Origin: JBEKHT01 sp049511715
GTDB taxonomy: Bacteria > Chloroflexota > Anaerolineae > Anaerolineales > RBG-16-64-43
Assembly (NCBI GenBank): GCA_049511715.1
Contig: JBEKXU010000022.1
Location: 1 to 49,748 of the forward strand
Direction: 5' to 3'
Length of the DNA stretch: 49,748 nt
The position numbers and the translations under genes are program-made. Shown here piece after piece: positions 42,940 through 49,748 of this stretch (position 1 is the stretch's first letter; every line of letters starts with the position of its first letter). The notes beneath the pieces were generated by a model. That model was not told the origin of the DNA. It ran no database searches and saw nothing but the letters and a program-made list of their open reading frames with translations.

Positions 42940-43891
42940 TGCCCTCCTCTCACGGTTCTGCCAAGGTCCGAGGCCGAGCCAATGCTATACGGCCATCATC
43001 TCGCGATCTGTGATCCCAAAAGGACCCTTTCAGCCGCTGGCCAGCCGCAGGGGAAAAAGCCCGGGCGAGACGCAAGGTCAGGGCTCCAAGGATCTAGCCG
43101 ACCTGGACCGGATGCGAGGGTCGCCTCTTGAAGTGAAGACCCGAAACAACGGGTGCAACGATTCTAGCCGTGGGGGCGGCCAATCCCAAACGCCGAAATA
43201 CCAATTCTATGCTGCACCCTTCGACGACCCCTCCAATCCGAGAGGGGAGCACGATCGAGCCATCGCGAAGACAGAACGCAGAGGAAGGAGCGCCTTGATA
43301 AGTAGAATGGCAACCCGGTCCCAGGCCAGCGCCGTAGACAGAAGCCGAAGATCAAGCCCTGTGCCATGATACCGCCTTGGCGAGGGTCATGCTCCCCAAG
43401 CCAGGAGTCAAAGAGAGCCGGACCCATCGCATTGGGTGATCGCGGCAGGTCAATCGTCTCAACACGCGCTGCAGGGACCAGTTGGAGCAGTTTCTGCGCA
43501 CGAGGAACGCAGGAACTCATGGTCCACCCTGCAAGAACCTACCCGCAGCAATATCCGTATGAGGCGCGCAGCCAGGGCGAGCCTCCCGCCCGGGTAAGGA
43601 CCAGGCGCCTTGGGAGACTACTCAGATTTGGTTCGCCGCGGCGGGAAGCGAACTACGAGAGAATGGCCGAGGCAAAAGCCGGCCAGCAAGCAGAGCCTGA
43701 TCCCTGGGCGTGAAGAGGAGCAAGTCCGGAGCAGGGCCGCGCACGGTCTTCGCTGAGGGGACACCTAGGGCCGTACCAACTCCCGCGGGAAGATCACCTG
43801 GCGGCAAATAGAGAGAGGCTGCATATACCGGAGGGATTCCGCGCCAGGCTCCAAGCGAAGAGGAAAGAGGCAACCCAGCGGAGGTCGCGAG
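42940..43891. other. Intergenic stretch without a recognisable gene
   Basis: Frames on both strands are short and lack family signatures. One on the minus strand (43622-43873) reads LPPGDLPAGVGTALGVPSAK and may be the trace of a lost gene, but I cannot assign it. No terminator or RNA gene is evident. Confidence 0.4.
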
Positions 43892-44695
43892 TCACGCCAG
43901 ATCATCTCGACAAACGGAGTGCACCCATTCCGCGCACGCTCTCCAGACCCGGCGGTGTTCCGCATCCTCAGTCACAACATGACCGGAGCGCTCAATCCAG
44001 AGCAGTTCCTTGCGGTTCGCATGGAGCGTTTCAAAGAGTTCCTCGGCACTTTCCGGGGGCACGAGGCGGTCCAGGCGTGACTGAACAATCAGAACGGGCG
44101 CCTTGAGCATGGGTAGTCGATGGCGGGTGTGACGCAGGAGGGCCTCCATCTCGGCCATGGCCCGTACTGGGTAGGCCGGGTAAGCGATGTGATCCTTAGC
44201 CACGTTCGGATCCTCCCAGTCGGGCGGTCCCTTGCGCACCCGGGGGATAAAAACTGACAACCAGGGGGCAATGCGAAGGCGCCAGTCTCTGGGCAGCTGC
44301 ATGGGTGTGCTCAGGGCCACCACGCCGCTGACGGGCACCCGAGAGGCCAGTTCTAAGCTCAGCAGGGCACCCATTGAAAGACCCATGACGACGGTCTTTC
44401 GCGTAGCGCCTTTCAAAATCCAATAGCCATCCTCACACGAAGCGGCCCAGTCTTTCCACCGTGCTCGCACCATGTCGCTGGGACTCGTCCCGTGAGCAAA
44501 AAGACGGATCCCCAAGACGGTGTAGCCTCTGCGATTGAGGTAGTTGCCGAGGCCATGCATCTCGTTGGGCGCGCCGGTAAAGCCATGAACCAGGAGGCAG
44601 CCCACGGGACCCCCCAATAGGAACCAAGGTTGGTTGCCTTCTGGTGTCAGCATCGCAAGCTGTTTCTCTGATGGCATTTCTGAGATCTCAATCAT
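43892..44695 (-). CDS. Alpha/beta hydrolase, carboxylesterase (Est30-like)
   Basis: A 267-residue serine hydrolase. The oxyanion motif is HGFTG (37-41), the nucleophile S107 in GLSMG, the acid D209 in SRLDRLVPP, and the base H239 in RSGHVVTED. These are the features of Est30-type carboxylesterases and of monoacylglycerol lipase-like hydrolases. It hydrolyses short acyl esters; the natural substrate is unknown. The start at ATG 44695 has no clear Shine-Dalgarno sequence; ATG 44677 would remove only six residues. It follows the M24 aminopeptidase gene after 30 nt, so both may be co-transcribed. Confidence 0.92.
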   Translation of the reverse strand: MIEISEMPSEKQLAMLTPEGNQPWFLLGGPVGCLLVHGFTGAPNEMHGLGNYLNRRGYTVLGIRLFAHGTSPSDMVRARWKDWAASCEDGYWILKGATRKTVVMGLSMGALLSLELASRVPVSGVVALSTPMQLPRDWRLRIAPWLSVFIPRVRKGPPDWEDPNVAKDHIAYPAYPVRAMAEMEALLRHTRHRLPMLKAPVLIVQSRLDRLVPPESAEELFETLHANRKELLWIERSGHVVTEDAEHRRVWRACAEWVHSVCRDDLA

Positions 44696-44725
44696 CAGAG
44701 CCGGGGCGGTGGCGGCCTCCCCGGC

Positions 44726-45835
44726 TCAGCCCTCGGGCGGCTGGAGGCCACGGGGCAAAGAGGTCAATACCTCGACGCCCTGTGCCGTGACGCAGACATC
44801 GTCCTCGATGCGAATTCCGCCCAGGCCTTTGAGGTAGACACCGGGTTCGACGGTAAAGGTCATCCCCGGCTCGAGCGGCTCCGTGTTGCCCTCTAGGATG
44901 TAGGGCTCCTCGTGGGCCTCCAGGCCGAGCCCATGACCCGTGCGATGCACGAACTGAGGACCAAAGCCGGCCGCCTGGATCGCTTGACGGGCCGCCCGGT
45001 CCACTTGCTCTGCTGCTACTCCCGGGCCGACGGCCTGGCAACCGGCCTCATTCGCCGCATGAACGGCCTCAAAGGCCGTTCGCAGCCGTCCATCGATTTC
45101 CCCGGTCACATAGGTTCGAGTTAGATCCGACGCGTATCCTCGGTACGCCGCGCCCCAATCGAGCAGAATTAGTTCATCGTGAGCCAGCTTCCGCTCTGTC
45201 GGAACGGCATGAGGCAAGGCCGAGTTCGCTCCAAAGGCCACGATGGGAGCAAAAGGGAGTTCGGCATCCGACCCCGCCCGAATGCATTGCAGCGAGATCT
45301 CCGAGGCAAAGTCCCGCTCGGTCACGCCCGCGCGCAGCCGTGGCAGCGCATTGCGCATCGCCTGTTCCGCAATCCGGACGGCTTCCCGCATCGCTTCCAG
45401 CTCCTGCTCGTCCTTGACGGCTCTCAGGCGGTAGAGCAGGGCATCCCCGTCCGCGCGCTCCACCTTTTCAAATGCTCCTTCCAGAAGATCCAGCTCGATC
45501 AGCCGCATGCGTCGACGCTCTACCGCCAGCCGAGGCTGCAAGGTCCTCAGAGAACGTGCGGCCGCTTTGAAGGCAGCGGTCCGCGAGGCCTCATCCTCCG
45601 CGTACGGGAACGGCCGCAGGTCTACTTCAACAGCTTGAAGCTTCCCCACCTCCAATTCGGGAAGAATGATGACTGGATCCCCCGACCGGGGGAAGATCGC
45701 GACCACTGGACGCTCCATCAGGTGAAACGACAGGCCCGTAAGGTAGAACAGGTTCGGTCCGGGAAGGAGAGCCACGGCATCCACTTTGGCCGCTGCAAGG
45801 TGAACATCCAGTTTCTCGAGGCGCTGTAAGGTCAT
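44726..45835 (-). CDS. Xaa-Pro aminopeptidase/dipeptidase (M24 family)
   Basis: A 369-residue pita-bread metallopeptidase with a creatinase-like N-terminal domain (about 1-130). The five metal ligands are visible: D in ILLDWGA, D in ASDLTRT, H in HRTGHGLG, E in TVEPGVY and E in IRIEDDV. It removes N-terminal residues next to proline or splits X-Pro dipeptides. The length fits PepQ/YpdF-type enzymes. The ATG at 45835 has a weak Shine-Dalgarno sequence. Probably an operon with the esterase downstream. Confidence 0.94.
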   Translation of the reverse strand: MTLQRLEKLDVHLAAAKVDAVALLPGPNLFYLTGLSFHLMERPVVAIFPRSGDPVIILPELEVGKLQAVEVDLRPFPYAEDEASRTAAFKAAARSLRTLQPRLAVERRRMRLIELDLLEGAFEKVERADGDALLYRLRAVKDEQELEAMREAVRIAEQAMRNALPRLRAGVTERDFASEISLQCIRAGSDAELPFAPIVAFGANSALPHAVPTERKLAHDELILLDWGAAYRGYASDLTRTYVTGEIDGRLRTAFEAVHAANEAGCQAVGPGVAAEQVDRAARQAIQAAGFGPQFVHRTGHGLGLEAHEEPYILEGNTEPLEPGMTFTVEPGVYLKGLGGIRIEDDVCVTAQGVEVLTSLPRGLQPPEG

Positions 45836-46387
45836 GAGGGAAACCTCGGAGAAATGTCAGTGAATGTAATGTACCACAAGTGCATGGGAGGCGCCCGCCG
45901 GGCGCGCCAAAGGAGATGCCTTATGAGTATGCAGGGTCTTCCTGCGCACCCGCCTGATCAGGCATCCCCTACAGGGCCATGGCCACTGGCACGTGATACT
46001 GCCCCAGGGAGGGAACCTCCTTTCACCTCGAACCCGGCCGCACAGGATCGGATGGTTCCCTGACGGTTCCGCCCATCTCGGCTCGGATCAGCAAATGGCC
46101 GGGCCCCCAGGACAAGTGGCACTAGCCCCGAGGTGGGTCCTCTACCGGATTCGGGACGTCCCCCAGTGATCCCGGCCCAGTCGCTGAGCAATCTATCGCA
46201 GTCGAGGAAATCTCCGCGAACTGGGCGGTGTTTAATCGGGCTGTTATCGCCCGGGATTCTATTCGAGCCGGAACTCGAGGTGGCCCAGCCTTCGCCGAAG
46301 TTACAAAGGTTTTACACTGGCTTTATTCCTCTTGGGAAAAACTGGTGTATGTTATTCTTCAACCAGAAGATCACCCGAGGGAGATCC
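45836..46387. other. Divergent intergenic region
   Basis: About 550 nt between the M24 gene (leftward) and the secreted phosphoesterase (rightward). No gene is supported. AT-rich sequence before 46388 (46300-46370, with TTTTACACTGGCTTTATTCC) probably holds the phosphoesterase promoter, but I cannot fix -35 and -10 boxes. Confidence 0.45.
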
Positions 46388-47887
46388 ATGAGCACGCATA
46401 AACGATTGATTGCGATTCTGGCCGTCCTGGCCCTGGGGCCGGCCTGCTCCGGCGCCAATCTGGCGGGCTACGCTCAATCCCAACTTACTCAAATTGTCCC
46501 GGCCCTGGTCGCAACCGCGACCGGACCCGCGACGGGCGGTCCGCCCACCGCCGGCCCAACTCCTGCTTCCAGCAACTCCAATTCGGCGGGAATCCACAAC
46601 ATCGAGCATGTGATTGTCATTATGCAGGAGAACCGCTCCTTTGACTCTTACTTCGGCACCTTTCCCGGGGCCGACGGCATCCCAATGCAGGACGGCGTGC
46701 CCACAGTATGTGTTCCTGACCCCGAAACACATACCTGCGTCAAGGCCTACCACGACCCTCACGACCGCAACGCGGGCGGACCGCACGGCGCGGCCAACGC
46801 CGTGGCCGATATCGACGGCGGCAATATGGACGGCTTCATCAAAGAAGTCGGCCGGGCCCGACAGAAGTGCACCGACCCGAACGACCCCACCTGTCGGATC
46901 GCCGGTGGTACCGACGTCATGGGGTATCACGATGCGCGCGAGATTCCCAACTACTGGGCCTACGCCGAGAACTTTGTCCTACAGGACCACATGTTCGAAC
47001 CTGACGCCTCTTGGAGCCTGCCTGCCCATCTCTTCATGGTCTCGGCTTGGTCCGCGACTTGTTCGATCCGGGGGAACCCCATGAGCTGCCGGAGTGACCT
47101 CAACAACCCGGGCGGCACGCATGGCACAGTGACCACCGGGGCCGACTACGCCTGGACGGACTTGACCTATCTCCTCTACCAGAACCATGTGAGCTGGGCT
47201 TATTACCTGGCCCAAGGCAGCGAGCCGGACTGCGAGGACGATGAGGCCATGACCTGTGCCCCCATCCCGCAGAAGGCGACCGTGCCCGGGATCTGGAATC
47301 CCTTGCCGGACTTCGACACGGTAAAGCAGGATGGTCAGGTCGGTAATGTCCAGGACCTATCCAACTTCTACAAGGCGGCACAGGCGGGAACGCTGCCCGC
47401 TGTGTCCTGGGTCGTCCCGAACGGGACCGATAGTGAACACCCTCCCGCCTTGATCAGTGTGGGCCAGGCTTACGTCACGGGATTGATCAATGCGGTCATG
47501 CAGGGACCCGATTGGAGCAGTTCGGCAATCTTTCTCACCTGGGATGATTGGGGCGGGTTCTACGACCATGTGGTTCCCCCAGTGGTTGACCAGAACGGAT
47601 ACGGGTTGCGGGTACCCGCAATAGTTATCAGCCCCTTCGCCAAGCAAGGCTATATCGATCCGGAAGTTCTGAGCTTCGACGCCTACCTGAAGTTCATCGA
47701 GGATGACTTCCTCAACGGAGAGCGGATTGACCCGAAGTTGGATGGACGCCCGGACACTCGCCCCGATGTGCGCGAGGACGTCCCGCAACTGGGGGACCTG
47801 ACGGCCGACTTCAATTTCAGCCAGTCTCCGCGTCCCACTCTGATCCTGCCCTTGCATCCGGCGCCGGGCCCCGCCTCGGTACCATAA
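46388..47887 (+). CDS. Secreted phosphoesterase (phospholipase C/acid phosphatase, PF04185 type)
   Basis: A 499-residue secreted protein. A signal peptide ends near C20 (ALGPACSG, not a perfect lipobox). A P/T/A/S-rich linker runs to about residue 68. The catalytic domain starts with the family motif VIVIMQENRSFDSYFG (75-90), and later has LPAVSWVVPNGTDSEHPP, TWDDWGGFYDHVVPP and VPAIVISPFAKQGY, all typical of PF04185 enzymes (non-haemolytic phospholipase C, AcpA). It cleaves phosphate esters, perhaps phospholipids, outside the cell. ATG 46388 follows AGGGAGA; the longer upstream frame is not coding in character. Confidence 0.95.
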   Translation: MSTHKRLIAILAVLALGPACSGANLAGYAQSQLTQIVPALVATATGPATGGPPTAGPTPASSNSNSAGIHNIEHVIVIMQENRSFDSYFGTFPGADGIPMQDGVPTVCVPDPETHTCVKAYHDPHDRNAGGPHGAANAVADIDGGNMDGFIKEVGRARQKCTDPNDPTCRIAGGTDVMGYHDAREIPNYWAYAENFVLQDHMFEPDASWSLPAHLFMVSAWSATCSIRGNPMSCRSDLNNPGGTHGTVTTGADYAWTDLTYLLYQNHVSWAYYLAQGSEPDCEDDEAMTCAPIPQKATVPGIWNPLPDFDTVKQDGQVGNVQDLSNFYKAAQAGTLPAVSWVVPNGTDSEHPPALISVGQAYVTGLINAVMQGPDWSSSAIFLTWDDWGGFYDHVVPPVVDQNGYGLRVPAIVISPFAKQGYIDPEVLSFDAYLKFIEDDFLNGERIDPKLDGRPDTRPDVREDVPQLGDLTADFNFSQSPRPTLILPLHPAPGPASVP

Positions 47888-47933
47888 GGCTCATAGTCGA
47901 TAGCTACCCCGGGCTTTTGCCCTCCAGGACAAA

Positions 47934-47971
47934 GGAAGCGTGCGGCGCTCCGCGGAGCGCCGCACGCTTCC
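47934..47971. repeat. Perfect 38-bp palindrome
   Basis: GGAAGCGTGCGGCGCTCCG followed at once by its exact reverse complement, with no spacer. It lies 46 nt after the phosphoesterase stop. As RNA it would form a very stable hairpin, yet no T-run follows on the plus strand and only TTT on the minus strand. It may end transcription, protect the 3' end, or be a cruciform/protein site. Confidence 0.8.
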
Positions 47972-48242
47972 GATCGCGGATTGCGTTTCCTTCCCCTCAA
48001 GGTTACCCGGTTGCAACCGTCCCACAAGACTGGGGCAAGCATTGCAGGCAGCGTGCACGTCGGCTCTGGCCTCCGAGGAATCCGGTAGATTCGCCTGCCC
48101 GGACCGGCCGCGAAGTGGATCAGCAAGCCAAATGCAACCACCTTCCAGCCCACTGCGCGCGGATAATATAGGCAAAAGACAAGGGGAACAAGGGCTCCAG
48201 GCAAGCCCCAGCAGGGGCGGCCAGGGAGCCCGGGAGGGCAAG

Positions 48243-49070
48243 ATGAACAGCTTCGATATTCTGCTCGATATCCTGAACTTCCTGGTTCAGCCTTGGGTTG
48301 GATGGCTCCTGCTTGTGCCCATCGGGGCCCAAGTTGCCTTGCCGCTCATAGACTGGTACCGGGCGGCCAGCCGCCAGGATCCGCTCGCCTATCGAGCGCA
48401 CGGCGATCTGAGCCGCCAGGAGCGACCCTTGCACCAAGCGCTTATGGCACCAGCCGCTGAGCTGATTGTGCTCTGGACTCTCCTGGTAGGAGTTCGCCTG
48501 TACACCTCTGCTCTCTGGCCGAAGGGGAACCTGAGCGTAACCCTCAGTTTCGGGGATGCCCTGCTCTCCGCATTGGCCCTGGGTGCCCTCCTCGCTCTGC
48601 CGGTCCTGTGGGTTTGGGAGCAAGGGCTGATCCAACACGGAGCCAGACCATCCCCTTTCGAACAAGACCTTGAGGGCCTTTCGCCTGAGGCCTTCAAGGT
48701 GTTCGTGGCCGTACTGTTCCGGATGCGAGGCTACGAGGCATCTGTCGGCGGGCGAGCCCAGGAGTCGAGCTCGGATCTCGTCCTGCAAAACCCGGCCGGG
48801 ATGCAGGAACTGGCGATTTGCCTTCCGCATCCGGGGCGAGAGGTAGACCAGAAGGCCCTGCTGCAATTTCATACGGCGATGCTACACAATGAGAAGGCGG
48901 TGCGAGGCTACGTGATCACGACCGGCACATTCAGTCAGGCGGCCGAGAAATGGGCTCGCACACGGGCAATCCGCCTCATCGGAGCCAAGGAGTTGAGGCA
49001 GGCTGTGCTGGCGACCCCACGCGGAGAGCTTACTTCCCCGGTGCCTGCGCTGGTGGCCGTGATCGCCTGA
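48243..49070 (+). CDS. Membrane-anchored Mrr-like restriction-endonuclease-fold protein
   Basis: A 275-residue protein. Three N-terminal helices (about 8-36, 70-90 and 104-126) precede a C-terminal Mrr_cat-like domain (about 143-260): SPEAFKVFVAVLFRMRGYEA, then SSDLVLQNPAG with D178, LQFHTAMLHNEKAVRGYVIT and TTGTFSQAAEKWART. In active Mrr proteins the next strand has QxK after the Asp; here it reads LAICLPH, so the glutamine and lysine are replaced. The protein therefore probably binds but does not cut nucleic acid, or has another role. ATG 48243 follows GGGAGGG. It is the last gene before the rRNA operon. Confidence 0.8.
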   Translation: MNSFDILLDILNFLVQPWVGWLLLVPIGAQVALPLIDWYRAASRQDPLAYRAHGDLSRQERPLHQALMAPAAELIVLWTLLVGVRLYTSALWPKGNLSVTLSFGDALLSALALGALLALPVLWVWEQGLIQHGARPSPFEQDLEGLSPEAFKVFVAVLFRMRGYEASVGGRAQESSSDLVLQNPAGMQELAICLPHPGREVDQKALLQFHTAMLHNEKAVRGYVITTGTFSQAAEKWARTRAIRLIGAKELRQAVLATPRGELTSPVPALVAVIA

Positions 49071-49121
49071 TAAACCGGAGTCACTCAGTTCGAATTCTCG
49101 GTGGGACCTCCCCTCCCTTGA

Positions 49122-49149
49122 GCCGCCCCGACCAGATGATCGGGGCGGC
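49122..49149 (+). terminator. Terminator hairpin after the Mrr-like gene
   Basis: GCCGCCCCGA (49122-49131), 8-nt loop, TCGGGGCGGC (49140-49149): a perfect 10-bp stem 51 nt after the stop. The following sequence (GTGCGTTTG) is only partly T-rich. Confidence 0.6.
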
Positions 49150-49204
49150 GTGCGTTTGCCCCCTCCAGGGAAGGAGGGCATTCGCGCGAGAGGCAGGCAC
49201 AAAA

Positions 49205-49230
49205 GTGGCCCCGCACTGATGCGGGGCCAC
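49205..49230 (-). terminator. rRNA operon terminator, leftward
   Basis: GTGGCCCCGCA / TGCGGGGCCAC arms around a CTGA loop. On the minus strand the stem is followed by TTTT (plus 49201-49204). It lies 15 nt beyond the 3' end of 5S rRNA. Confidence 0.88.
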
Positions 49231-49245
49231 GGAACACGCAGATCC

Positions 49246-49363
49246 CTTTGGCCTTGACCTACTTTCCCAGGCCGTTGCCGGCCGAGTATCATCGGCGCTG
49301 GCAGGCTTAACTTCCGGGTTCGGGATGGGACCGGGTGTACCCCTGCCGCTCCAAAGACCAAAG
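49246..49363 (-). rRNA. 5S ribosomal RNA
   Basis: About 118 nt on the minus strand. The conserved core reads CCCGGTCCCATCCCGAACCC, then GGAAGTTAAGCCTGCCAGCG, then the loop E region GATGATACT and GGGAAAGTAGGTC. The ends CTTTGGTCTT and AAGGCCAAAG pair as helix I. It is followed by a terminator and preceded by 23S, the normal bacterial order. Confidence 0.95.
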
Positions 49364-49414
49364 AGATTGTTGGTCGCCGAATAGGATCGATGAAGAATTC
49401 CAAGTTCTCCGCAC

Positions 49415-49748
<334 letters not shown>

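Overview
The window is GC-rich (by eye roughly 60-65 %) and bacterial. I infer a Chloroflexota-like organism. The inference rests on a T-box leader on serS, an actinobacterial-type inositol-3-phosphate synthase, Roadblock-domain proteins, several YfhO/GT-C-type giant membrane proteins, and S/T/P-rich secreted lipoproteins. Nothing in the window fixes the taxonomy; the partial 23S and 5S rRNA genes at the right edge would settle it.

Layout. 1-263 is the end of an insertion sequence that runs off the left edge, with the C-terminus of its transposase and two subterminal repeats. 264-1866 is decayed DNA with a fossil tyrosine-recombinase C-terminus. 1.87-5.64 kb holds a cupin, a possible decayed DMT transporter, an SDR reductase and a leftward glycerol kinase gene. 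5.8-17.0 kb is a long rightward operon of five large membrane proteins followed by a MoxR ATPase and a DUF58 protein; the first four membrane genes look like a duplicated two-gene module (A-B-A'-B'). 17.3-18.9 kb is serS behind a promoter and a T-box leader with a UCC specifier. 19.1-24.8 kb is mostly leftward: a HEAT-repeat protein, a secreted gluzincin-type peptidase, and a ridA / response regulator / histidine kinase operon with a near-consensus promoter. 25.0-27.9 kb has two small membrane proteins, a TIGR01777 epimerase and an aldo/keto reductase. 28.8-30.3 kb encodes a Roadblock protein directly followed by a Roadblock-nucleotidyltransferase-like fusion.

31.0-37.5 kb is an accessory region. 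It has a lower-GC membrane protein gene and then the remains of two tandem integrative elements at tRNA-Pro(CGG). Three copies of the tRNA 3' half (33.58, 35.67 and 37.38 kb) bracket two segments. Each segment keeps a broken tyrosine recombinase at its right end, next to the attachment copy. The outer segment also keeps the C-terminal third of a DUF499/COG1483-type ATPase, a family known from BREX-like phage-defence loci. The inner segment keeps one intact small membrane-anchored protein.

37.5-49.1 kb returns to ordinary genes: a GAF histidine kinase divergent from ino1, a DUF6504 protein, an Asp-box propeller lipoprotein, a PAP2 phosphatase, an esterase, an M24 aminopeptidase, a secreted phosphoesterase and a membrane-anchored Mrr-like protein. 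The window ends in a leftward rRNA operon (5S, then the 3' end of 23S).

The most interesting parts are the tRNA-Pro double-element scar with its recurring GCCRTGAGG nonamers, the Roadblock-nucleotidyltransferase pair, and the Mrr-like protein whose catalytic motif looks eroded. I found no CRISPR array and no intact new defence system; the best candidate for one is present only as a remnant.
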